From the NCBI GenBank assembly GCA_002633005.1, contig NMRA01000759.1, forward strand, positions 99,195-163,194: a DNA stretch of 64,000 bases, in the 5' to 3' direction. This DNA comes from Phoronis australis. Lineage: Eukaryota > Phoronida > Phoronidae. The position numbers and the translations under genes were made by a program. The notes beneath the pieces are model-generated. The model was not told the DNA's origin and made no database searches. It saw only the letters and a list, made by a program, of their open reading frames with translations. This document shows positions 12,001 through 22,462 of the stretch, in pieces. Numbering within the stretch: the first letter of the stretch is position 1; each line of letters opens with the position of its first letter.

Positions 12001-12183
12001 ATTTATCCTTTAAACATCTTGAAGTGTTGCTTTTAAAACTGTTCTCTTCTGTTAACTTGAGAAAAATCCTGCTTCTGTATGTCCTAAACCCCTTGCCTGA
12101 TCTTTGTGAAATTTGCCGAGTTTAGGCCTATGAATTGAACGTGACCAGGGAAGGATAAAACTATTTATACCGCAATATTAGCC

Positions 12184-12400
12184 TCAGCCAATACAACCGT
12201 GTAATAACTCATTTACATGTAGATCTCTCACTAGTGAGATATCATTTTGGCGGAAACAGAGGCCGGTTTCGAACCCGGTCCGCAAGAGTTTCGAGTCGTC
12301 GACTTTACCATGACTGCACCACTCAGCGGCTGACATCATCGAACGTGAAAATAGAATACTTGAATGAATAAGCACGCGCAACAATAGCATGTTCAGCAAA
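12184..12400 (-). mobile_element. tRNA-derived SINE, minus strand
   Basis: On the minus strand a Pol III B box, GGTTCGAAACC, lies at 12265-12275. It is preceded by a tRNA-like head with an A-box-like gtggtgcagtcatggtaaag, and followed by gccaaaatgatatctcact and a tail with gttattacacggttgtat. The same body occurs twice at 51.2-51.5 kb. It does not fold as a complete tRNA gene. Confidence 0.7.
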
Positions 12401-12419
12401 GGGCATTATATATCTGCAA

Positions 12420-12620
12420 AATCAGTGTGGTGCTTCATATTGCTTTGTATCAAACTGTAATATATTGCTTTGCGTTGTGCAATACTGTATCGCACCTTAT
12501 TTTATTTTGTCGTATTGTATTGTATTGTATTGTATCGCACCTTTTTGTATTTTATCATATTGAACTGTATTATATTGTATTGTACCTTGGTTTGTATTGT
12601 GTTGAACTGCATTTGTCATA
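12420..12620. repeat. TATTG pentanucleotide-rich simple repeat
   Basis: Perfect (gtatt)n runs occur around 12511-12534 within about 200 bp of degenerate tattgta/ctgtat sequence. A second similar block lies at 14610-14710, about one tandem unit pair away. Confidence 0.8.
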
Positions 12621-12727
12621 TTATATTTTTCAACACAGTCCAAGTTGTATAACTAAAGTAACTGTTGGTCGCTATCAAGTTAACTTATGATTTAGACCGC
12701 TTTCCACTGTTAATCTGGTTTCAATTT

Positions 12728-12912
12728 TAGTTTTGCTCGATTTAGAAATGATGTTGGACTAGGGAAGAACTGACAGTCTCAGCAGTGTTTGAGACCATCT
12801 TCGGTGCATTAAAGGACACGCCATGAAAACATAACTCGACTGAGCCTGATATCAAGTAATAATGAATTGTCAGTTCTTCCCAAACACATGAATTGTCTCC
12901 AATTCGAGTATG
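12728..12912. repeat. Best-preserved MITE of the AAGAACTGACAG family
   Basis: Inverted ends gggaagaactgaca (about 12762) and tgtcagttcttccc (about 12868) sit inside longer imperfect arms (ctcgatttagaaatgat / attgtctccaattcgag). The element is about 185 bp with no ORF. Confidence 0.75.
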
Positions 12913-13081
12913 GATCGGGTAAAAATCAGATTTATAACGGTAAGTTTCCTAAGTCAAAATTATGGACGCAGGGTTCAGAGCACTTTTAAGTAAATTATCA
13001 AGAATGTGATCCACATGAGCTAATAAGAAATAATGTAAATGAGACATTTATATTCTGAACTGAGAATGTTTCCCAACCAAT

Positions 13082-13317
13082 TCAGGTGCCCGTTCCGTAG
13101 ACGCAACAAACTCGCGAAAACGTAAGGTCACGCAAGTCTTCGCCATACATTTCAGGAAAAGCGCATGATCGTACTAAATTTACTCGCGACATTGTTGCAA
13201 CTCCGGAACTCAACCTGGCAAGATCTGTACCTTCCATGTCTACATATAAGATAATTGAAGCAACAGTCCCAACTAAAGCGACACCACCCGCCGTAAAACG
13301 AACATCGCGGTCTCTTC
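13082..13317 (-). CDS. Candidate minus-strand exon with one membrane segment
   Basis: On the minus strand a strong pyrimidine tract precedes cag|GAAGAGACC at 13317. An open frame follows: DRDVRFTAGGVALVG then TVASIILYVDMEGTDL, with a hydrophobic stretch about 18 residues long. Possible donors are GGAAG|gtacag and GCCAG|gttgag; otherwise the frame runs to a stop near 13082. The homologous stretch in the next tandem unit (14220-14470) is frameshifted with stops, so this may be one live and one dead copy, or chance. I do not recognise the family. Confidence 0.3.
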
Positions 13318-13849
13318 CTGAAGAAAAAAAAACGAAAGAATTTAGACTACACCAAGTTTTGAAACACAAACAAGATGTATAAAGCATGTTTTGGTAAAGA
13401 AACATTTTCGGCTACTACGATAATGTTAACTACCATGTAATGCAATTTCACTTAACTACAGTGTTGTGCCCGTGAGGAGTCGCTCGTTATCTCTAAGTTC
13501 ATTTTAACTGACACAGGTGCGTGAATTACTAACAGCCCTGCTTTATTGCAATGTTCAGGTCGTTGTGGTTTCCGTCATTTATACTACGTCAAAACGTTTA
13601 TGGATGCCGGTGAAAAAATCGAACTGGTGTGTCAAGTCAATACAAACACATGGTTGCAATTTGTTTGTGTTGACCCTTATGACTCTATTTGCCATAAACA
13701 GGAGTCATTCTCGTTTTGACGTCTTTGCAATCGCTACAAAAAATTCGCTTTTAACGTTGTGTAACTTAAATGACCGTTTTCTTTTTACACGGCTACAAGT
13801 CGGACTTTGGCTTAGTTTTATTTTAGACCACTTTCAGGTTTAAAATTGG

Positions 13850-14035
13850 CCTCAAAATTTCCTTACCTATGTGAGAAATGATTTCTGGGCTACTGTCGAA
13901 CTGACATTTCGGCAATGTTTGGAACCATGCTCGGCCTATAAAATGACACTTTAGGTAAAAATTTTAACGGAGTTTGATCTCAAGCAGAAATAAACTGGCT
14001 GTTTTTTCTCACACAAACGAATCGCCTTTAATTAT
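13850..14035. repeat. MITE copy opening the second tandem unit
   Basis: The left arm is aaatgatttctgggctactg then tcgaactgaca, and the right arm ggctgttttttctcacac then aaacgaatcgcctttaatta. It aligns with the copies at 12728 and 14860. Confidence 0.6.
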
Positions 14036-14219
14036 AGCACGGAAACTGTAACTAAAGCCGGAGTTATGGCGGAGTGTGCTAACTCCATCAAAAGTTAGTT
14101 TTGGTGCAGAAGGCCGGTTTAGAGTCGCTTTTAAGTATAATATGTGAGAATGCAGCATATATAAGCTAGAAAGAAGTAATCAAAATGAGACATTTATATT
14201 CTGAAGCGAGAAAGTCTCT

Positions 14220-14475
14220 CAACCAATTCAGGTGTACGTTCCCTAGACGTAACAAACTCGCAAAAAGCATGATCATGCAAGTCTTCGCGAGATGTCGCCA
14301 TACATTACAAGCAAGGAACGTGATGGCGCTAGCTACACTCGCGAGATTCTTGCGTCTACAGAACTCAACCGGCATTCATCTGCATCGTCCATATCTACAT
14401 CTAATATTATAACTGTAGCAACAGCTCCGAATCAAAGATGCACCACGCGCCGTATTATATGGTGAACATCGTCAT
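14220..14475 (-). pseudogene. Decayed paralogue of the 13082-13317 candidate exon
   Basis: The DNA matches the minus-strand exon candidate one unit away, but the frame is broken by stops and shifts soon after the exon start (RRVVHL then stop). It supports the tandem duplication and argues against function for this copy. Confidence 0.4.
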
Positions 14476-14859
14476 CTCCCTCTGCTTTCCAGAATGGCAC
14501 CAACTAGTCTTTATTTGCGTCCGTGTACAAACAGTTACAAGAAAATATTCGTTGTAGTCGATGATTCATAACTTAGACATCAGTGGAGCTTCGTAATAGA
14601 CCTTACACCGAGTTGTATTGTGTTGTATTGTATCGCATTGTATTGTATTATATCATTATGTACTGGGTTACATTGTAATGTGTTGCACTGTGTCTTGTAT
14701 CGTGATGTAGGGCCTACTGCTGAATGCCCATCTCTGTTTGTATGACTTGTGTCATATTATGGTTTTAGACGCAGTCAACGTTTAGTTGAGTAACTTAAAT
14801 GACCGTAATCGGTCAAGTCAGACTTTGGCTAACTTGTAATTCCACTTTCCGCAATAAAA

Positions 14860-15045
14860 TTGGCCTAAATTTTCCTTACTCAAATGATTTCTGAGCCATT
14901 TTTTGCAGTGTTTGAAACCATGCTCTGCCCATTAAAGGATACGCCGTGCAAAACAAAACTGAACTGAGACTGATATCGAGCAATGAGATACTGTCAGTTC
15001 TTCTCAATCTCCCAGAAATCGCCCTCTAATTCGAGCAAGGAACCT
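14860..15045. repeat. MITE copy opening the truncated third unit
   Basis: It runs from tcaaatgatttctgagcc to ctgtcagttcttctcaatc and then cccagaaatcgccctctaat. The right arm is the clearest view of the family's outer terminal sequence. Confidence 0.65.
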
Positions 15046-15059
15046 CCCATACCAAAAGA

Positions 15060-15240
15060 CCATGTTTGCCGCAAGCTTGCAGCAAACATGCCGCAAGCTT
15101 GCGGCAAACAATTTTGTTTGCAGCAAACCAGCCGCAAAGTTTGCAGGAGTTTGCCGCTACCCGCAACTCAGCCGCACACATTGCCGCAACCTTGCTGCAA
15201 ACTCTGAAGTTTGCAGGAATGTTGCGGCAAACTTGGTGAT
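15060..15240. repeat. Palindromic GCCGCAAGCTTGCGGC satellite, locus 1
   Basis: It contains interleaved ttgccgcaagcttgc and gcttgcggcaa words with HindIII-type AAGCTT centres, plus many ttgcxgcaa variants on both strands. It is GC-rich against AT-rich surroundings. Open frames here (MPQACGK/LAAN-like) are repeat translations. Confidence 0.8.
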
Positions 15241-15247
15241 TAAAAAA

Positions 15248-15410
15248 GTGTTTGCGGGAAAGTTGCAGGAAACTTTATTGGTTAAAAAGTGTTTGCGGGA
15301 AAGTTGCAGGAAACTTTATTGGTGAAAAAGTGTTTGCGGGAAAGTTGCAGGAAACTTTATTGGTGAAAAAGTGTTTGCGGGAGTTGCAGGAAACTTTATT
15401 GGTGAAAAGT
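15248..15410 (+). repeat. 41-bp tandem repeat, four copies
   Basis: The unit gtgtttgcgggaaagttgca plus 21 further bases starts at 15248, 15289, 15330 and 15371. A 4-base deletion lies in the last copy and a decayed fifth follows. It shares the tttgcgg/ttgcagg words of the adjoining palindromic satellite. Confidence 0.9.
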
Positions 15411-15429
15411 GTTCTCAAGAATAGGTGAA

Positions 15430-18270
15430 AAAGTGCTTACACAAAATTTGCCGTAAACTTAAAGTGTTAGCATTAATATTGTGACAATGTTAGAAATTGT
15501 GAAATTGTTTTTTATTTTCTAAATGTCAAAGAAACCCCAAATCCCAGAAGCTAAGCAGGGCCGAGTTACTTATTTTAGATTACTTACCTAAATGTGACCT
15601 ATTGTTGGGTAAGTTAAATTGTTAAAAAAAGCAAATGTTCAAAGATGACCAAATGCAACCTAGAACTCTAGAGAAGATAACTTCATCTGTATGTTCTTTG
15701 TTTTTTATTCAGTCACTATACTTAACAAGTTTTCATTTTCCTTTCATACTGCTGTCACAGTCAGTACAACAAAATATTAAATGCAATTGCTTTAAAACAA
15801 CAAAGGCAGTGTTACCTGCATGTTGTGTAAACAAGCACAATAAATATCAATACAAACCATACACAAATATATGATCCAGTTTTACCAAATGTGCAAGTAT
15901 TAGCATTTAGAGCAATTTGTACTTTTCCAACATTTGAAATTATCTCATAATCAGGTGGTAGCTGCCAGTCTGTAGCTACAGTAAAATTTTGTCGATTTCG
16001 GACAAAAATAATTGCCAAAAATTACTCATTTTGATTTTTCAAGGACATTTAGCATTGTTGTGAAGACTCATAATTTTTCAAAATATTGTCGTTCAGCAGC
16101 TATGGTACGGACTTGGATATGACTCGGGATTCTTGTGGTACTGCCACATTATTTATGAAAAAATAAGAAATTTAATTTCACTAGTGTCCTTATATTATTG
16201 TTTTATGCTTCTAGGGTTATTGTTCACTTTAATCATACTAGCCCACCTACATGTTGAACTGCTAGGACAGTTTTCAAGGAATGCCTCTTGAAATACATTA
16301 ATGTTTAATACCTCTAGGGGTGTTGATTGTTTATTTAAATTATGCTAGCCCAGGTACATGTTGATCTGGTGGGACTGTTATCAAGGAAAGCATGTGGTTG
16401 TCAAGGTTACATGCCTGGGAACTGGGAAGTGACCTATAAGCTTTCATTTGAACCAAATTCAAACGGTTTTGGTACAGCCTAGACTCTACATGGATAACTC
16501 AAGAACTGTATGGATGTGAGTTTTGAATTTAAAATTGTATTTATATTGATGTGATTGTTAAGTAAAATTACTTAGACTTCATTCACGAATCAGTAGTTTT
16601 GGTCTTGCAAACAAAAGCAAGTTGATTTTCTTACTGATTCAGCCAAATTGGAGGTTATAATGGTTAGGGAAAAGTACATCACAGATTTCAAATGAGTTAA
16701 CTGTGGTTGAGACCAGAATCAACTAGTTTCCAAAACATTGTCAAGTTACATGTAACCAGTCCTTCAAAATAATCACTTAATTGAGACTGTAAAACTTAAG
16801 TTTGTGTCAATTTTCACATGGATCTCTGACTGTTTGGTTCACAATAGGAGCAACAAATTTTTAGTTTGGTTAAATTCATGGTAACTATTGGGCACAAAAG
16901 AAGATTAGCATATTGTATATTTCACTACTGGTAGGTGTTTTTTAACTGCCATCACCTTCAGTCATACGCATTCTCAGTCTGCAGTCAAACTATTGAACAC
17001 AAGTTTAACTGTCTGTTCATACATGAGCAGAAGAGCAAAAGTTCGACTTAAAACGTAATGGAGATTCTAATAATGCTGTCACAAATGCCTTTTTGTGGAA
17101 AGTGAAATGGCATTCATATTTTAGGTTTGTGAATATTGAGTGACATAATGTACTTGATGAAAGCCAGAGACACTGCAGAGGTTACGAGGCAACAAGTGGC
17201 GTACACAGCATCTCAAGGTTGGGTCGAACAAACATGGATGAAAACACTAGCGATCATCCCATATGATCCCTATGGAACACCTCCGATTGCTGTAACGCAG
17301 ATTAGTCTGGAGTAGAATGTGTTTAGAACGTCCACTAGTATGGTAATAACTGGATATAACCTCTGTAGTTGTTCTTTTCAACACCATGGTAATATTGTAG
17401 AATAGAAAGGTATAATTTATGATTGATGCCTTAGATAAATGAATAATGTTATTGGATGATATCGCTATAGTCGAAATATTGCAAATTTCAACATAGGCCT
17501 ACAAGTTCAATGATAGCCCATTCAGTAGACTGATGTATCATGAACCATATTGGGAAGCAAAAATAGTAATTCGACAGTTTTCAAGTATTTTAGATGAACA
17601 TGGGAAAAATAAATATGTTTATAATTGTTAAGAGTGATTTTTTTCAGTTGGCAAGTAATGAGGTAATTTAAAATAAAATGCTTAAATATGCTCAACATGC
17701 TGTTCTAAGCGTGCCTTTCCACGGGGGAAAGTCAGATTTCATGGTTTTCTCCACTGGCATTCGACATATTTTGCGCCATTTTCAATGCCAATAAACACCC
17801 CGTTGGGTGCATTTCAACGCTCTGTGTTGCTGTTGTTAGTTTAGTCAAGTTAATAATATCGTTGTTGCAATCATTATAGATTTTGTCGTGCGTTAAGAAT
17901 AAAACATCTCGGTATATTGTAATTAAAGCTTGGCATACATTCAAGTTGTTCTCTCAAGACACAATTTTGATTGTAATACAAGTATTATTACTAATTGCCA
18001 CTGTAGACATTTTTACAGTTTCTGTTATTCATTGTCATGTGATTTTGTTTTAATTTCTAGTCATTATACATCAGATTGAAAATTATCATGTTAAATCCAG
18101 TGTGTAGCTGATTGTGTATTTTCTTGCTTTAACAAGCGGGCATGCAATAAAAATTATGTATTTGTCAGTTGGCATTTCTACATTAAATTATTCATGCCAC
18201 AATTCAAGTATGTTGTAGTCTTGCATCCAATATTTTTTTCTGGTGGTTCGAAGAAACTTCTATATCACCC
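15430..18270. other. Unannotated AT-rich stretch
   Basis: I see no exon with convincing splice sites. It holds a diverged dispersed repeat (about 15960-16190) and two imperfect ~115-bp tandem copies at about 16205-16400, sharing ctagccca(c/g)ctacatgttga and gttttcaaggaa / gttatcaaggaa. Confidence 0.5.
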
Positions 18271-18277
18271 CATGAAG

Positions 18278-18820
18278 ATGTTTGCGGCAAGCTTGCAGCA
18301 ATGTGTGCGGCTGGGTTGCAGGAACTGTTACATATCCATAGAGATGTTTGCGGCAAGCTTGCAGCAATGTGTGCGGCTGGGTTGCAGGAACTGTTCCATA
18401 TAAGGACATAGAGATGTTTGCTGCAAGCTTGCGGCAAACTTCATTTGCATGGTAAAAGTTTGCTGCATGGTTGCGGCAAGCATGCCGCAAGCTTGCGGCA
18501 ATGTTTGCGACTGGGTTGCAGGAAATTTGCATCCACTCTTTGGTCAAGAGTTGATTCTTCGTGTTTGCGGCTGGTTTGCAGAAACTTTTGCAGCAAGCTT
18601 GCCGCAACTTTGCGGCAAGCTTGCGGCAAGTGTTTGCAGGAAGGCTTTTTTGGTATGGACAATCTTTGCGGCTGGGTTGCAGGAAATTTGCATCCACTCT
18701 TTGTTCAGAGTTGATTCTTCGTGTTTGCGGCTGGTTTGCAGAAACTTTTGCAGCAAGCTTGCCGCAACTTTGCGGCAAGCTTGCGGCAAGTGTTTGCAGG
18801 AAGGCTTTTTTTTTTGGTAT
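18278..18820. repeat. Palindromic GCCGCAAGCTTGCGGC satellite, locus 2
   Basis: First come three units of about 66-70 bp (tttgcgg at 18281, 18347; related start 18417), then two units of about 161 bp starting near 18504 and 18665. Each of the larger units has tttgcatccactctttg and ends in a T run. The arrays share the AAGCTT palindrome with 15.06 kb. All long frames here are artefacts of short-period sequence. Confidence 0.85.
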
Positions 18821-19147
18821 GGGCACGGCTATCCGTATACAGCACCAATACATTGGGCCTAATTGAGGCGATGATTCCAAAGGTATTTCCAGTTCGTTGC
18901 CTGTGAGGTCAATCTCGTAAAGTTGGCTTTCCACCGAGCGGGTTATTTTACACGTCGATACTCTTGCGTTAACGAACTGCCATTTCTTTCCGACCCAAAA
19001 TTCGCATATTGTTTTCATAGCTTTTACTTTGTAACAACACCAATGTGATGTGGCCGTAACTGGAATCAAACGTTCGGTTGTTGGACAGAACCCGCCACGT
19101 TTATGTAATCCTGAAGAACTCCGCCATTTAATCGTTTTAGACAACAT
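18800..19147 (-). CDS. Unrecognised minus-strand ORF running into the satellite
   Basis: An ATG at 19147, with an in-frame stop just upstream, opens about 110 non-repetitive codons (MLSKTIKWRSSSGLHKRGG... LYEIDLTGNELEIPLESS). The frame then continues without a stop about 180 codons into the satellite. The first part has ordinary composition and could be a first exon (alternatively chance); the repeat part is unlikely to be protein. There is no family match that I know. Confidence 0.25.
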
Positions 19148-19684
19148 CCGTTATTAAGATATTTGCCTCGTACATTCCGTTTAGCCGGGTTCGTGTTCAG
19201 AAGCGCTGTCATAACTTGTGTGAAGCATTTTGTCTAAGATCTACATTCGGCTTATAATGACTTTCCCGGGTCATCGGAACTATTTCTGCTTTTCATGCTT
19301 GGCTGCTGAAAAACGTTATCAACTGTGTCAAGAAATGGGAATTAAGCACGGATTATACAGAATGATTTGTGAGTTTCTGTCGGTGTATCAACAGAATTGC
19401 CTGTTGTCACGTGGTGGATATCTTGCCGGTTGGCGGTTGAAACAACACAATTTGATTTGGATGTAATAATGAGTATATTGACTAAATGTTTGAATTTCCG
19501 TAAATGAATAATCATAAAGATTAATAAAGAAGCCTAATTTAATCAGTCTGTGATCGCGTTTCCCGTTCCTGGCGTCGGCCTTGGATCCAGTGTTACACTT
19601 GTTATGAGGAGTTTCCTCTTCTCTTGATCATTCGATCCAGTCTTCCAAGCAGTCTTCACTTGATGAAAAGCTTCGGAATAACTA

Positions 19685-19830
19685 TGAAGTTCAGTCCATC
19701 GAACAACATATATGTTAAGATTGAATTCAGTCCATCGAATTCTAGATACAATGTACCCTCTTTGAAATTCAGTCCATCGAATTTCTGCTACACGTATCGG
19801 ATTGAAATTCAGTCCATCGAATTTCTATAA
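19685..19830 (+). repeat. Four spaced copies of gaaattcagtccatcgaatt
   Basis: Copies of the ~20-bp word begin near 19685, 19722, 19763 and 19804 (37, 41, 41 bp apart), separated by unrelated ~20-bp stretches. Each copy has inverted ends (gaaattc/gaattt). Confidence 0.85.
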
Positions 19831-19847
19831 CTTGTGATATTTCTCAG

Positions 19848-19985
19848 CAAACCAGTAGTATCTCTTCGGGAATATCTGCGATATCTCTCTAGCAAGCTGG
19901 TTGCCTCTCTCCAAGAAATATCTAATACCTCTATACCAATCTGGTTGCCTCTCGTTGGAAATATGCCTTCTTGAAAAGCTAACGG
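19848..19985 (+). repeat. Three ~47-bp degenerate repeats
   Basis: The pattern (a)a.ctggttgcctctc then gaaatatct recurs at about 19850 (most diverged), 19897 and 19944, directly after the preceding spaced repeat. Confidence 0.6.
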
Positions 19986-20588
19986 TATACTTATACTCAA
20001 ACAGAATAAAAGTGGGCGGGTTAGATCAAAACATAAAACCCACAAACTTCCTCCAAATGTACTCATAGTTCCAAAACAACTTCCCAGAACAACATCATAA
20101 GATTACACACATGAACCTAAGCTTTCGCCAAATATGGTCACGGACAGACAAATCTTTAAGTAATTTCTGCTGAATAATAACAAGACTATTGTTGTTGTCA
20201 GAACTGGCTAACCCCACAGTTGACCAATTCCGGTGAATTTAAAGTTACATAATTCTGCTAGCAGAGCATAAACACATGGTTAGAGACAAATATGCTGATT
20301 CATTTCCTATGCACTCATAGGAGTCATTAAATTTCAGTAAACAACTAATATCTTTAATCAATTTCGCAACAACCACTATATACTTAATTAATACTAATAC
20401 TTCTCATGTAATATTATTCTCATGTACATAGTTAACCCAAGTTCTCATGTGTTTGTATCATACTTTAATGATAAATAAATGACATGTTCATCCTACATTC
20501 AATCTCCCCGTAACACCTGTCATACTTTGAATTGCATGTACATTGAACGTCACTGTTCATGAACTGGCAGTAAAACGTGTTGACTTAC

Positions 20589-20691
20589 GAATTGTTGGCC
20601 ACAGTGATAGCGGCATATCTCGATTGATGAATCACGTTTTGTGTTGTGTAACGGTAAAGGGAATATTGCTTTCCGAGAGGATTAAACGGAC
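20589..20691 (-). CDS. Minus-strand internal exon candidate, 103 bp
   Basis: On the minus strand it has acceptor ctttcatgtag and consensus donor AATTC|gtaagt. It enters in phase 1 and leaves in phase 2. It encodes PFNPLGKQYSLYRYTT then QNVIHQSRYAAITVANN with no stop. Splice sites and composition look genuine. I do not recognise the protein, and no adjoining exon of the same gene is convincing in this window. Confidence 0.45.
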
Positions 20692-22450
20692 CTACATGAA
20701 AGATAGTCGACCATATTAAACTTATATATTTCACACCGTTTTTTAATAGTTCATTATAATTGGTTTGTCTATGTGTATCACTAAACACAATGCTGCTTCA
20801 TGGCAATCGAGCTCAACCAATCAAAATCATCATTGCGTAGACACGATGTCATCGGGTTCGTACAGCAGTATTTCAAAATTGGTAGAATGCCAATTCGATA
20901 TCCGCAATTCGATACAGATTGCAAATTCAGGTAAATTTGGGATGTGATTGTTTTTAGTCGTCAATATATATAGTTCAATGGGTTGTGCCACTCAAGCATC
21001 AGAATAGCCCACCCCATGGCACCTCCTGTGTGACGGTAAGAGGGTTGTTCTTAGTTTACTGACTACTCGCAAACTTTAGAGGGGTCCTTTGAAGTCAGTG
21101 TGAAGTTTCCTTCCAGTTCCCTTTAACGGAATAAATTGTTTACTATAGCGCAAAGGAAATTTTTTTGCGAAACCCTCATGTGACAGTAGATTTTGTGTTT
21201 CCCATTCCAGGTCGAAAAATTGTAATGAAATGCAATATTAGTATTCCAAACTGAATCCTGAATCTTTCTGGAACAGGCAACCTAACAATACTGTTTGTGA
21301 CGGTCGTAATCCGACTATTGTTTTTTCTTAAAATTGTGTAATCGCAAAAACCCCACGGTATATATCAGGAAAGTCCGACTGAACCGATTCCTGTACGGAA
21401 TGTAACTGTATCTCAATTTCTTGGAGATTTTGACCGAAAAACATATATGCCACATTTAATTTTCTGTATACATACATGTACATACATGTATGAATGGCCG
21501 GTTGATGTCTTATTATCGACACCCCTGCTTATAAAAGCTTTACGGTATACATTTGATTTTATCTGGCGTTATTTATTTTTCTCGTTTATTCTCTGACAAT
21601 TGCCCCATTTAGTGAACTAAAACAGATTTGCAGTTTTCTAGCATACCGTACGCATATGGCAAAGCCGCGATGCGTCCCTGGTACAATGTCTCATAAGATG
21701 ATGTCCACGCCCCTTCGGTCCAGTAATACCAGACATCCGCGCTACTGGAGTGTACATGTACGTTGTGACATGGTGAACTTTTCTGCATCTTCAGTCACTT
21801 CAACTACTTATGGTCATGGACGCAAAGTAGAGTTTTTGACAAAACAACAAAAATTATACAGAAGCACGTTCACAGTAATTTCTTTATGCATCGATGACCG
21901 CTTGAAAAAAACATAAATATAGATAATAACGCTTCTGTCCGGGGATTTTTAAGTTGCCGACATTGGAAATTGAATTTTTGTCATATTATTCTTAGCAGAC
22001 AGGTGCAAAACGATATTCGTCTTCGTTGCAATTATTGTGGCAAGAGGCAAAAACGATCAGCGAAAGCAATATAAAAGATTTATGTCTGCCGGTCTCGATA
22101 GTAAGTCATCCTCTCCAATCCCAGTATGAGAGAGTCACTGTCTCCAGTTTCCGTCTCGTGTCAGTAGACTAGTAGCTGTATGATCATGAAGTCATATATT
22201 ACATTTTTGGCTGTTTATTGGGAAGGCGCTGCCCTCAATTTCATGTCTGCGTGAGAAGCTGAGAGCGTCGTAGGCTCTTTAGTGAATTTTCCGAAAAACT
22301 GTCCGGCATGGGCGGTGCGCGTTTTATTTAAGAAATTATTATTTCACATTTTGAAATTCTTCAGTTTTGAGAAAGCGCTGATGAAACGAAATTTCAAAGA
22401 TCCATTGTCACATGTATATTTTCCTACCGATACCTAAGATAAAATTACAC
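20692..22450. other. No supported gene
   Basis: I scanned both strands and found only short open frames with no good splice context. One minus-strand frame at about 21340-21440 (LQEIEIQLHSVQESVQSDFP) might be an exon, but its acceptor is weak. Confidence 0.4.
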
Positions 22451-22462
22451 CCCCACCTCTGG

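Larger units (their letters stand above)
12690..15045. repeat. Tandem array of a ~1.1-kb unit, two full copies plus a truncated third
   Basis: Matching landmarks recur about 1.1 kb apart. A MITE starts each unit (about 12728, 13850, 14860), the sequence gagacatttatattctga occurs at about 13040 and 14186, and ccaattcaggtg follows both. The third unit stops after its MITE at about 15045, where the GC-rich satellite begins. Copies are perhaps three-quarters identical. Confidence 0.65.

Noticed and set aside
12250-12340. Functional tRNA gene (minus strand)
   Set aside because: A and B boxes are present but no complete cloverleaf or clear anticodon arm is seen. Three related copies share a non-tRNA body, as in a SINE.
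12427-12690. Hydrophobic ORFs over the TATTG repeat
   Set aside because: They are simple-repeat translation (Tyr/Cys/Ile/Leu-rich) without splice support.
15062-15325. ORFs of the MPQACGK/LAAN type at 15 kb and 18 kb
   Set aside because: They are translations of the palindromic satellite, open in several frames on both strands.
19685-19830. CRISPR-like repeat-spacer layout
   Set aside because: The host is eukaryotic, there are only four degenerate repeats, and there are no cas genes.
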